NCBI RefSeq assembly: GCF_000632225.1
Contig: NZ_JFYV01000034.1
Coordinates: 179,456-243,455 of the forward strand
Origin: Sphingomonas sp. RIT328
GTDB lineage: Bacteria > Pseudomonadota > Alphaproteobacteria > Sphingomonadales > Sphingomonadaceae
DNA length: 64,000 nt
Reading direction: 5' to 3'
Of this stretch, positions 29,196 to 36,551 are shown piece by piece (the first letter of the stretch is position 1; each line of letters begins with the position of its first letter). Both the position numbers and the translations under genes were made by a program. Under the pieces are notes generated by a model. That model did not search any database. It saw only the letters and a list, made by a program, of their open reading frames with translations, and was not told where the DNA came from.

Positions 29196-29918
29196 ATGGC
29201 CAGAGTTGCGATCGTCACGGGTGGAACACGCGGGATCGGCGAGGCGATCAGCCTGGCGCTGCAAGAGGCGGGAATCACCGTCGCCGCCAATTATGCGGGC
29301 AATGACGAGCGCGCCCGCGCCTTCACCGAGCGCACCGGCATCCAGGCGTTCAAATGGGACGTCGCCGATTTCGACGCCTGCCAGCAGGGCTGCGCCGACG
29401 TCGCCGCGGCGCTGGGGCCGGTCGACATCGTCGTCAACAATGCCGGCATCACCCGCGACGGCACGATCCTCAAACTGACCTATGAGGCGTGGAAAGAGGT
29501 GATCGACACCAACCTCGGCGGCTGTTTCAACATGGCCAAGGCGGTGTTCCCCGGCATGCGCGAACGCAAATGGGGGCGGATCGTCAACATCGGCTCGATC
29601 AACGGCCAGGCGGGCCAATATGGACAGGTGAACTACGCCGCCGCCAAGTCGGGCATCCACGGGTTCACCAAGGCGCTGGCGCAGGAAGGCGCACGAGTCG
29701 GCGTCACCGTCAATGCGATCGCGCCGGGCTATATCGATACCGACATGGTCGCCGCGGTGCCGGGCGACGTGCTGGAGAAGATCGTCGCCAAGATCCCGGT
29801 CGGCCGGCTCGGTCAGGCGAGCGAGATCGCGCGCGGCGTCGCCTTCCTCTGTTCGGAGGAAGCCGGCTTCGTCACCGGATCGACGCTGAGCATCAACGGC
29901 GGCCAGCATATGTATTGA
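29196..29918 (+). CDS. phaB: Acetoacetyl-CoA reductase (NADPH)
   Basis: The 240-residue short-chain dehydrogenase has the cofactor motif TGGTRGIG, the NNAG motif, and catalytic Ser134, Tyr147 and Lys151 in GSINGQAGQYGQVNYAAAK. The QYGQVNYAAAKSGIHGFTKALAQEGAR segment and the end VTGSTLSINGGQHMY are characteristic of PhaB rather than FabG. It reduces acetoacetyl-CoA to (R)-3-hydroxybutyryl-CoA for the PHA synthase. An AGGAGAGAC ribosome site precedes the ATG. No phaA is adjacent, so the pathway is scattered. Confidence 0.92.
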   Translation: MARVAIVTGGTRGIGEAISLALQEAGITVAANYAGNDERARAFTERTGIQAFKWDVADFDACQQGCADVAAALGPVDIVVNNAGITRDGTILKLTYEAWKEVIDTNLGGCFNMAKAVFPGMRERKWGRIVNIGSINGQAGQYGQVNYAAAKSGIHGFTKALAQEGARVGVTVNAIAPGYIDTDMVAAVPGDVLEKIVAKIPVGRLGQASEIARGVAFLCSEEAGFVTGSTLSINGGQHMY

Positions 29919-29925
29919 GACGACA

Positions 29926-29957
29926 AGGGGCCCGGCCACCACGGTGACCGGGCCCCT
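29926..29957. terminator. Strong hairpin between convergent genes
   Basis: AGGGGCCCGGCCACC pairs with GGTGACCGGGCCCCT (15 bp with one G-T pair) around a 2-base tip. It sits between phaB and the convergent glycine-zipper gene and could serve both, although neither side has a T-run. Confidence 0.65.
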
Positions 29958-29991
29958 GCCCTCGATACGCTACACGAGAAGCCGTAGCCGC

Positions 29992-30381
29992 TCAGCGGCA
30001 GTAACCGGGGCGATCCGAACGTTCGACCGCGCGGCCGGCGAGCGCACCCGCACCGGCGCCGAGCACGGTGCCGAGCGCACGGTCGCCGCGCGTATCGATC
30101 GTGCGGCCGAGCAGGCCGCCGGCGATCGCACCGACGATGGTGCCGGTGGTGCCGCTGTTGCAGCGCTGACCACCGCGATAGCCGCGATCGCCGTAGTAGC
30201 CGCGGTCGCCGCGATAGACGCGCCCGTCGCGATAATCGCGGGTGTCGCGATAGCCGCGGTCATAATTATAGCCACGGTCGTAGCCGTAATAGCCACGCTG
30301 CGCCGCGGCGGGGGTGGCGGGAACCAGGGCGGCGGCGGTCATCGCGAAGGCGGCGCCGGCGAGGCTCAGGGTCTTGATCAT
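29992..30381 (-). CDS. Exported glycine-zipper protein with RGY-rich repeats
   Basis: The 129-residue product has a signal peptide (MIKTLSLAGAAFAMTAAALVPATPAAAQ). A tract of Arg-Gly-Tyr repeats follows (DRGYNYDRGYRD, YYGDRGYRGG), and then a glycine-zipper segment (TIVGAIAGGLLGRTI and GTVLGAGAGALAGRAV) of the kind that inserts into or associates with the outer membrane. GGGAGAC precedes the ATG. Function is unknown. A second protein with a similar plan lies at 34112-34474. Confidence 0.8.
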   Translation of the reverse strand: MIKTLSLAGAAFAMTAAALVPATPAAAQRGYYGYDRGYNYDRGYRDTRDYRDGRVYRGDRGYYGDRGYRGGQRCNSGTTGTIVGAIAGGLLGRTIDTRGDRALGTVLGAGAGALAGRAVERSDRPGYCR

Positions 30382-30542
30382 CTGTCGTCTCCCGAAACAA
30401 GGTCAACTCGGCGGCGGCCCGGTGGGCACCTGCCCGTCGTCGATGCACCCCATTTGGCCGATTCGCGTTGAGCGAAGCCTGAATGCGCTCGTTATCGTCC
30501 GTTCAGGCTATCGCCGCCGCAGGCTGCGCTTATGGAGGCGCG

Positions 30543-31550
30543 ATGCGTCTGCTGTTCGTCGTCCTCGCCGTCCTGCTGCTCGTCCCCGGCTGGAGCGGCG
30601 AGGAGCGGCTGGCGCTGCTCGGCGACCGGCCGCAGCTGATCGCGACGCCGGTCGCGCTCGACCCGGCCGATCCGCACCGCCGCACGCTCGGTGCGCTCAC
30701 CTATCTCGGCGGCGTCACGCTGCGCAGCCTCGATCCCGCCTTCGGCGGCTATTCGTCGCTGACCGTCGTGCGCCGCGCCGACGGCGACCGCGTCACCCTG
30801 CTCAGCGACGGCGGCAATGCCGTCGCCTTCACGCTGGGATCGGACTGGCGACCGCGTGGGCTCCGCTTCGTCAACCTGCCCGCCGGCCCCGGCATCGGCT
30901 GGGAGAAGCGCGACCGCGACAGCGAATCGATGGCAATCGATCCGCACGGCACGATCTGGGTCGGGTTCGAGGGCGCCAATGCGATCTGGCGCTATGCGCC
31001 GGGCTTTGCCCGCGCCGAGGCGCAGCGCGCGCCCGCGGCGATGGCGCATTGGCCCGACAATGGCGGACCCGAATCACTCGCCCGGCTGCCCGACGGTCGC
31101 TTCGTCACGATCAGCGAGCAGCGCCATGTCCCGCGCGCGCGCTGGCGCGGCACCGATGGCGTGCGACTGGCGAGCCGCGAGGCACTCATCTTCCCCGGTG
31201 ATCCGATCACCACCACGCCGCGCCGCTTCGCCTATCTGGTCGCGGGGATCTACGATCCCTCCGACGCCACCGCCCTGCCCAACGGCGATCTGCTGGTGCT
31301 CGACCGCGCCTTCCGGCTGCCGTACCGGTTCAGCAACCGCCTGTCGTGGATCCCGGCAGCGGCGATCCGGCCGGGCGCGGTGACGCGGGGCGCGCTGCTC
31401 GCGACGCTCGACGCGCCGCTGATCCACGACAATTTCGAAGGCGTCGCGACGACGACCGAAGCGGGGCGGACGATCGTCTGGCTGGTCTCGGACGACAATC
31501 AGTCGATGCTCCAGCGCACCCTGTTGCTCAAGTTCAGGCTCGACCGCTAG
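30543..31550 (+). CDS. Esterase-like phytase-type beta-propeller protein (PF13449-like)
   Basis: The 335-residue product has an N-terminal signal (MRLLFVVLAVLLLVPGWSG) and a mature part of repeated beta strands. The motifs GGYSSLTVVR, DSESMAIDPHGTIWVGFE, GGPESLARLPDGRFV, IYDPSDATALPNGDLLVLDR and HDNFEGVATT fit the esterase-like activity of phytase family. Members are predicted periplasmic or secreted hydrolases with poorly defined substrates. GGAGG 4 bases before the ATG at 30543 decides the start over an upstream frame. Confidence 0.8.
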   Translation: MRLLFVVLAVLLLVPGWSGEERLALLGDRPQLIATPVALDPADPHRRTLGALTYLGGVTLRSLDPAFGGYSSLTVVRRADGDRVTLLSDGGNAVAFTLGSDWRPRGLRFVNLPAGPGIGWEKRDRDSESMAIDPHGTIWVGFEGANAIWRYAPGFARAEAQRAPAAMAHWPDNGGPESLARLPDGRFVTISEQRHVPRARWRGTDGVRLASREALIFPGDPITTTPRRFAYLVAGIYDPSDATALPNGDLLVLDRAFRLPYRFSNRLSWIPAAAIRPGAVTRGALLATLDAPLIHDNFEGVATTTEAGRTIVWLVSDDNQSMLQRTLLLKFRLDR

Positions 31551-31599
31551 CGCTGATCGCCGTTCCGCCCCCGATAAGGCTGTATGGCGTCACCACATC

Positions 31600-31627
31600 G
31601 GTTCGCGCAGAGGGCGCAGAGAGGGTG
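31600..31627. repeat. CGCAGAGG-type repeat tract
   Basis: GGTTCGCGCAGAGGGCGCAGAG is another member of the short tandem family seen near 7.1 and 16.5 kb. The surrounding gap (31551-31773) shows no gene. Confidence 0.6.
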
Positions 31628-31773
31628 TGATTCGAATGGCGCCCGCCTGCTGGGCCGTGGCGCGACGATCGCAGCCACCGAAGCCGCGGGCGCAACGCCT
31701 CTGAGCGCAAAAGCTCGACGCGCGCGATCGCGCACAACAGCAAAGGGTGCGCCATGTGCATGGGATGACACAC

Positions 31774-31808
31774 GAAAGCCCGCCGCTCAATAGAGCAGCG
31801 GGCCTTTC
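31774..31808 (-). terminator. Terminator of rpmB
   Basis: Read on the minus strand, GAAAGGCCCGC and GCGGGCTTTC flank an inner TGCTC/GAGCG stem and a TATT loop. It lies 24 bases past the rpmB stop. Confidence 0.75.
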
Positions 31809-31831
31809 GTCGCGGCAACCCGCAGTCGGGT

Positions 31832-32134
31832 TTAGGCGGCTTCCGCCGAGGTCGACGCGCGCTTCTTGACGATCTCGCGCTTCAGACGGCGGCACCGCAG
31901 CGACAGCTTGTCCTCGCTGGTCTTGACCAGCCAATTGTCGAGGCCGCCGTTATGCTCGACCGAACGCAGGCCGTGCGTCGACACGCGCAGCTTGACGCCC
32001 TTTTCGAGCGTATCGGAGATCAACGTGACATTCTGCAGGTTCGGCAGGAACGTCCGCTTGGTCTTGTTGTTGGCGTGGGAAACGTTGTTGCCCACCTGCC
32101 GGCCCTTGCCGGTCAGCTCGCAAATGCGCGACAT
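31832..32134 (-). CDS. rpmB: Ribosomal protein bL28
   Basis: The product is 100 residues from the ATG at 32134, starting with the family signature MSRICELTGKGRQVGNNVSH, then NNKTKRTFLPNLQNV and a C-terminal LKREIVKKRAS. It is a large-subunit ribosomal protein. The alanine-rich tail of about 10 residues is typical of alphaproteobacterial L28. The usual partner rpmG is not adjacent. A hairpin terminator follows. Confidence 0.97.
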   Translation of the reverse strand: MSRICELTGKGRQVGNNVSHANNKTKRTFLPNLQNVTLISDTLEKGVKLRVSTHGLRSVEHNGGLDNWLVKTSEDKLSLRCRRLKREIVKKRASTSAEAA

Positions 32135-32309
32135 GGTTGTTATCCTGAATTCGGTTGCCCGGAAAGTCGGCGCCACTAGCGGCAAACGGCACGGTCGTCA
32201 ACCGGCGGGGTGCCGGCCCGGCAGCGCAACGACACCGCGCGACGCAACGAAAGTTGCCGCCGCGGCGTTGTTACGCTATCGTAAAGGTCCTTGCTAGGGG
32301 GAAATAGGC

Positions 32310-32519
32310 ATGCGCACGTTGCTGGCTCTCATCGGGGTCGTCGCGTTGATCGTCGTCGCATTGATGCAATTCGGCCTCATCAGCATCGACCAGACCGCGC
32401 CCGCCGTGGTCAAGGCTCCGGAATTCAAGGCGGATGTCGCACGCGTCACCGTCGGCACCGAAAACAAGACCGTCGCCGTGCCGACCGTCAACGTCGAAAA
32501 GCCCGGCAACGCGCAATAG
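32310..32519 (+). CDS. Small single-span membrane protein
   Basis: The 69-residue product begins with one hydrophobic helix (MRTLLALIGVVALIVVALMQFGLI), followed by a short polar tail with a valine- and lysine-rich pattern (VKAPEFKADVARVTVGTENKTV). AGGGGGA lies upstream of the ATG. The helix could be an uncleaved anchor with the tail in the periplasm. No known family is recognised. It sits 37 bases before tadA on the same strand. Confidence 0.7.
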   Translation: MRTLLALIGVVALIVVALMQFGLISIDQTAPAVVKAPEFKADVARVTVGTENKTVAVPTVNVEKPGNAQ

Positions 32520-32556
32520 CCTTTACCCGCCTGGCGAGTCGCGGCAGGGCGGACCG

Positions 32557-33006
32557 ATGTTCCCGCTGCCGATCCCGATGCGCCGCGCACTTGACGCCGC
32601 CGCCACGGCGGCGCGGGACGGCGAGGTGCCGGTCGGCGCCGCGCTGGTCTGGCAAGGCGAGGTCATCGCGGTCGCGGCCAACGCACCGCGCACGCTCTGC
32701 GACCCGACCGCCCATGCCGAGATGCGCGTCATCCGCGCCGCCGCCGCCGCTTTGGGGCGCGACCGGCTGGAGGGAGCCGAACTCTGGGTGACGCTCGAAC
32801 CCTGCGCGATGTGCGCCGGCGCGATCGCCCACGCCCGCATCGCGCGCCTCTATTACGGCGCGAGCGACGCCAAGGGCGGCGCGGTCGAACATGGCCCGCT
32901 GCTCTTCACCCAGCCGACGCTGCACCACCGGCCGGAGGTCTATGGCGGTATCGGCGAGGGCGAGGCGGCGGCGCTGCTGCGGGCGTTCTTCCGCGCGCGG
33001 CGGTGA
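32557..33006 (+). CDS. tadA: tRNA-specific adenosine deaminase
   Basis: The 149-residue product has the zinc deaminase signatures PTAHAEMRVIRAA (zinc His and proton-shuttle Glu) and TLEPCAMCAGAIAHARI (two zinc Cys), plus YYGASDAKGGAVEHG, characteristic of TadA. It converts A34 to inosine in the anticodon of tRNA-Arg(ACG). The start at 32557 begins the conserved N-terminal helix; the frame upstream overlaps the small membrane protein gene. Confidence 0.94.
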   Translation: MFPLPIPMRRALDAAATAARDGEVPVGAALVWQGEVIAVAANAPRTLCDPTAHAEMRVIRAAAAALGRDRLEGAELWVTLEPCAMCAGAIAHARIARLYYGASDAKGGAVEHGPLLFTQPTLHHRPEVYGGIGEGEAAALLRAFFRARR

Positions 33007-33322
33007 GCGGGGGTGAGACTGAACTCGAGAGGCTCGCGCACGGCTTCTTGCCTGTTTTTGGCACCCTATGAACAGCATGGCCAGCGCGGCGAACGGCGCG
33101 ACTCGAGAAATCCAGAGATGTCAGAGCGAACCTTATCGCGTCGTCTGGCCTACAGCTCGATCCGTGGGAGATGGCGAGGTTGCGACCTTTTCAGCATTGT
33201 GAAGTATCGCTCGACCTCAGATGATGGGGCTCAAGGCGTGCCTCTTAAGGGCCCGGGCTTACCGATGATGGGCCGATACGGTTCGGTTGCCCGCAAGCCA
33301 CGGAAATCATAAGCAACCCCGT
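33007..33322. other. Gene-free stretch of lower GC
   Basis: No credible gene is seen in these 316 bases. Base composition is visibly more mixed than the neighbours (runs such as TTCTTGCCTGTTTTTGGC and CTTTTCAGCATTGTGAAG), which suggests foreign or decayed DNA. Several GGTTGCC or GGCAACC words cluster towards its right end. Confidence 0.55.
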
Positions 33323-33342
33323 GGTTGCCCCTCACGGCAACC
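33323..33342. promoter_or_regulatory. GGTTGCC/GGCAACC palindrome before ArsR gene
   Basis: Perfect 7-bp arms are separated by 6 bases, ending 12 bases before the ATG of the ArsR-type gene. Another GGTTGCC follows at 33348-33354 and one lies at about 33286. It is a plausible autoregulatory operator. Confidence 0.5.
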
Positions 33343-33354
33343 GAAAGGTTGCCG

Positions 33355-33666
33355 ATGTTACCGAAGCCTGTTCAAGCCGCGCGTCTCTTCGCCGTCCTCG
33401 CCGATCCGACGCGGCTGTCGCTGCTCATCACCCTGCGCAGCGGACCCGGCCGCCCGATCGCGCGCCTCGCCGCTTCCGCCGGGATGAGCCGGCAGGCGGT
33501 CTCCAAACACCTGCGGATCCTTGAAGACGCGGGTCTCGTCACCGCGGAACGCCTCGGCCGGGAAACGCATTACAAGAGCCGGCCCGGCGCGCTCGACGCC
33601 GCACGGCGCACGCTCGATGCGATCGCCGGTGACTGGGCCGCGCTCCGCCCGCCACCCGCCGCCTGA
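33355..33666 (+). CDS. ArsR-family winged-helix regulator
   Basis: The 103-residue product is a single winged helix: ARLFAVLADPTRLSLLITLRSG, recognition helix SRQAVSKHLRILEDAGLV, and wing TAERLGRETHYKSRPGAL. The C-terminus follows the ArsR type used in stand-alone repressors next to SRPBCC or glyoxalase genes, but none is adjacent. No metal-binding ELCV(C/G) box is seen in the recognition helix, so it is probably not an arsenite sensor. The start at 33355 is the ATG directly before the family N-terminus; a TTG at 33325 would lie within the candidate operator. Confidence 0.88.
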   Translation: MLPKPVQAARLFAVLADPTRLSLLITLRSGPGRPIARLAASAGMSRQAVSKHLRILEDAGLVTAERLGRETHYKSRPGALDAARRTLDAIAGDWAALRPPPAA

Positions 33667-33682
33667 TCGTCGCCCAACAAAA

Positions 33683-33709
33683 AAGGCGCGGAGCCCGGCT
33701 CCGCGCCTT
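33683..33709. terminator. Bidirectional terminator
   Basis: AAGGCGCGGAG and CTCCGCGCCTT form 11-bp perfect arms around CCCGG. The A-run on its left side gives a U-run for the minus strand, so it best terminates the DUF3297 gene while also closing the ArsR gene. Confidence 0.85.
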
Positions 33710-33733
33710 CCGGCAGTCTCACGGCAGCGACGT

Positions 33734-34018
33734 TTACGCCGCTTCGCCCTCACCCTCGCCTTCGGCCGCCGCACCCGCCGCCGGTCGCTCGAACCAGGCC
33801 TCGACCTCGCCCGACAGCTTAAGCGTCAGCGGACGGCCATGGCGATCGACCTTCTTGCCGAGCGCGACGCGGATCCAGCCCGCCGGCCGGTCATATTCCT
33901 CGACGTCGCGGCGTTCGACGCCCTTGAAGCGGATGCCGATCCCGCGCTCGAGCGCGGCCTGGTCGAAATGGGGGCTCGACGGATCGGTCGACAGGCGATC
34001 GGGGGGCGTATCGGTCAT
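33734..34018 (-). CDS. DUF3297 family protein
   Basis: The 94-residue product matches DUF3297: PPDRLSTDPSSPHFDQAALERGIGIRF, VEEYDRPAGWIRVALGKKVDRHGRPLTLKL and SGEVEAWFE. It has no signal or membrane helix and should be cytoplasmic. The family is sometimes mislabelled glutathione peroxidase; no such active site is present. The end is an acidic Glu/Gly/Ala tail. Function is unknown. Confidence 0.85.
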   Translation of the reverse strand: MTDTPPDRLSTDPSSPHFDQAALERGIGIRFKGVERRDVEEYDRPAGWIRVALGKKVDRHGRPLTLKLSGEVEAWFERPAAGAAAEGEGEGEAA

Positions 34019-34111
34019 GGCGCCGCGCTTAGCGGCATCGTCCGTGCCCCGCTACGAAAAAGCGGCGCGGAGGAAACCCCCGCGCCGCCTTCCCGACGAA
34101 AGTGTCGAGGC

Positions 34112-34474
34112 TCAGTAACCGTAGCCGTAGCCATAGTTCGGGCCATAGTCATAATAGCGCTCGCGAACGACGACCCGCGGCGGCGGGGGCGGCGGCGCGT
34201 AATACCGCTCCTGATACACCACCCGCGGCGGCGGCGGCGGCGCGTCGTAATAATAACCGCGGTCATAATAGCGGTCGCGGTTGCTGCTCGCCACCGCGGC
34301 GCCGATGCCGAGCCCGACGATCCCGCCGAGCAGCGCGCCCGCGGCGACATTGCCGCCGCCACGATGGTGATAGCGATAGCCACCCCAGCGCTGCGCATCC
34401 GCCGGTGCCGCGGCGGTCAGCGCGGTCGCGGCGAGGGCGATACCCAGTCCGGCCTTCTTCAACAAAGCGTTCAT
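34112..34474 (-). CDS. Exported glycine-zipper protein with Pro/Tyr repeats
   Basis: The 120-residue product has a signal peptide (MNALLKKAGLGIALAATALTAAAPADAQ) and a glycine zipper (AAGALLGGIVGLGIGAAVASS). Two imperfect tandem units follow (DAPPPPPRVVYQERYY and APPPPPPRVVVRERYY), and the protein ends in YGPNYGYGYGY. A GAGGAGG ribosome site supports the ATG at 34474. It resembles the RGY-rich protein at 29992-30381 in plan, not in sequence. It is probably associated with the outer membrane; function is unknown. Confidence 0.78.
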   Translation of the reverse strand: MNALLKKAGLGIALAATALTAAAPADAQRWGGYRYHHRGGGNVAAGALLGGIVGLGIGAAVASSNRDRYYDRGYYYDAPPPPPRVVYQERYYAPPPPPPRVVVRERYYDYGPNYGYGYGY

Positions 34475-34611
34475 CACGTCGAACCTCCTCAAACACGACG
34501 CTCGGAGTATCTGGTCCAAACGCACAGAGCGGCGATCGTGTTGCACCCCGTCTAGGCGAGTCGGGCTGAATGAGGCCGGAATGCGGCGTTCATCGGCGGT
34601 TTAGCCGCCAA

Positions 34612-35343
34612 TCAATTGATCCACCCGCCGTCGATGACATGCACCGCGCCGGTGGTGAACGCCGCCTCGTCGCTCGCCAGATACAGCGCCAGCGCGGCGA
34701 TCTCGTCGGCCCGGCCGAGCCGCCCCATCGGCTGGCGCGCGACGAACGCCGCCTGCGCCGCCGCATAGTCGCCGGTGTCGTGCAGCCGCTGCTGCAGCGA
34801 CGGCGTATCGACCGTTCCGGGGCAGATCGCGTTGCAGCGGATGCCCTGACCGACGAAGTCCGCCGCCACCGCCTTGGTCAGCCCGATCACCCCCGCCTTG
34901 GTCGTGCCATAGGCGAAGCGGTTGGGGATGCCCTTCACCGAGCTGGCGATCGACGCGACGTTGACGATCGCGCCGCCGCCACCCGAAAGCATCGCCGGCA
35001 GGAAGGCGCGGACGGTGCGGTACATGGCGGTCATGTTGATCGCCAGCGCCTGCGCCCATTCCTCCTCGCCGCAATCGAGGATCGTGCCGGCGTGGACGAT
35101 ACCCGCGACGTTGGCGAGCACGTCGACCCGCCCGATCTCCGCCGCCAGCGCGGTCACCGCCGCGCCATCGGTGACGTCGAGCGCGCGGGTCTCGCACCCG
35201 GCGATCCCGTCGAGCGCGTCGAGGTCGCGGTCGGTCGCGATCACCCGCGCGCCCTCGGCGGCGAACCGCTCCGCGGTGGCGCGGCCGATGCCGCGTGCGG
35301 CGGCGGTGACCAGCGCCACCTTGCCGTCCAGTCGTTTCGTCAT
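34612..35343 (-). CDS. Short-chain dehydrogenase, probable 2-keto-3-deoxy-L-fuconate dehydrogenase
   Basis: The 243-residue product has the cofactor motif AARGIG, the NVAG motif and catalytic Tyr145/Lys149 in ASSVKGIPNRFAYGTTKAG. Strong resemblance to the DHRS6-type group is seen in FVGQGIRCNAICPGTVDTPSLQQR; bacterial members of that group oxidise 2-keto-3-deoxy-L-fuconate to the 2,4-diketo acid with NAD. It is the last gene of the fucose operon and its ATG overlaps the stop of the UxaA gene (ATGA). The assignment combines sequence likeness with context. Confidence 0.8.
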   Translation of the reverse strand: MTKRLDGKVALVTAAARGIGRATAERFAAEGARVIATDRDLDALDGIAGCETRALDVTDGAAVTALAAEIGRVDVLANVAGIVHAGTILDCGEEEWAQALAINMTAMYRTVRAFLPAMLSGGGGAIVNVASIASSVKGIPNRFAYGTTKAGVIGLTKAVAADFVGQGIRCNAICPGTVDTPSLQQRLHDTGDYAAAQAAFVARQPMGRLGRADEIAALALYLASDEAAFTTGAVHVIDGGWIN

Positions 35344-36551
35344 GCTGCTGTCCTGCGTTGGGCGATCGGCAGGCAGGCCGGGCCGATCGGGTCGAAAGCC
35401 TTGTAGGTGAGGATGAATTCGCGATGGCCGAGGTCTTCGGACACGCTGCGCCGGCCGCCGGCGACGGCGATCACCGCATCGACGATCTCCGCCCCCACCT
35501 CGTCCAATGTCGCCGCGCCTTCGAGGATGCGGCCGGCGTTGATGTCCATGTCGGCGGCGAGCCGGCGTGCCGTCTCCGGATTGGCGCAGACCTTGATGAC
35601 CGGCGCGATCGCCGATCCGACCACCGATCCGCGTCCGGTGGTGAAGATCGTCAGGTGACAGCCGCAGGCGATCATCTCGACGATCTCGGCATTGTCGGAG
35701 ATATTGGGGAAGCCGAAGCGCGGCTCGCCGTCGGGCACCACGTCGAGCAGATACAGCCCGCCCGCCGGCGGCACGTCGCCCGGCTTGACGATACCGCTGA
35801 TCGGCGACGATCCCGATTTGGAATAGGCGCCCATCGACTTTTCTTCCTGCGTCGTCAGCCCGCCCTCGGCATTGCCGGGCGCGAAGCTGCCGAAGCCCAT
35901 GATCGTATAGTAACGCTCCGCCTTGGCGACGCTGTCGACCAGCGCCTGCCCCAGTTCGGGGGTGACCGCGCGATCCGCCATGATCGCCTCGCAGCCGACC
36001 AGCTCGCCCGTCTCCTCGAACAGGCAGGTCGCGCCCGCGCCGACCAGCGTATCGAAGGCGCGGCCGACCGCGGGATTGGCGGTGATGCCGCTCGTCCCGT
36101 CGGAGCCGCCGCAGATCGTGCCGATCACCAGCTCGTCGACGCCCATCGCGACGCGCGGCACGTCGGCGATCTGCGCCTGTACCCGCGCCACCGCGGCGAG
36201 CCCGGCGGCGATCGTCGCCGCGGTGCCGCCCGCCTGCTGGATGACGAGCAGCTCGACCGGCCGCCCGCTCGCCGCGACCACCGCCTGCAACCGCTCGCGG
36301 TCGAAGCTCTCGCAGCCGAGCGAGACGATCACCAGCCCGCCGACGTTGGGATGCGTCGCCACCGCCTCCATCACCTTGGCGGCATAGGCATTGGGATAAC
36401 AGCCGGGAAAGCCGATCAGATGGACGTCGGGGTCATCGGCCTTGTCGACGATCCGCCGCGCGACATGATGCGCGCATTCGACCAGATAGGCGACCGCGAC
36501 GGTGTTGCGGATGCCCTTGCGCCCGTCGGCGCGTGCGAAGCCCTGGATCAT
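35340..36551 (-). CDS. UxaA-family dehydratase large subunit (probable L-fuconate dehydratase)
   Basis: The 403-residue product corresponds to the C-terminal domain of altronate dehydratase/galactarate dehydratase enzymes: GFARADGRKGIRNTVAVAYLVECA, PNVGGLVIVSLGCE, IGTICGGSDGTSGITANPAVG and ACGCHLTIFTTGRGSVVGSAIAPVIKVCAN. These enzymes remove water from sugar acids with a metal centre. The companion SAF domain is carried by the upstream fusion gene, whose stop overlaps this start. In Campylobacter fucose loci a split UxaA pair is found in the same setting, so L-fuconate is the inferred substrate. Confidence 0.82.
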   Translation of the reverse strand: MIQGFARADGRKGIRNTVAVAYLVECAHHVARRIVDKADDPDVHLIGFPGCYPNAYAAKVMEAVATHPNVGGLVIVSLGCESFDRERLQAVVAASGRPVELLVIQQAGGTAATIAAGLAAVARVQAQIADVPRVAMGVDELVIGTICGGSDGTSGITANPAVGRAFDTLVGAGATCLFEETGELVGCEAIMADRAVTPELGQALVDSVAKAERYYTIMGFGSFAPGNAEGGLTTQEEKSMGAYSKSGSSPISGIVKPGDVPPAGGLYLLDVVPDGEPRFGFPNISDNAEIVEMIACGCHLTIFTTGRGSVVGSAIAPVIKVCANPETARRLAADMDINAGRILEGAATLDEVGAEIVDAVIAVAGGRRSVSEDLGHREFILTYKAFDPIGPACLPIAQRRTAA

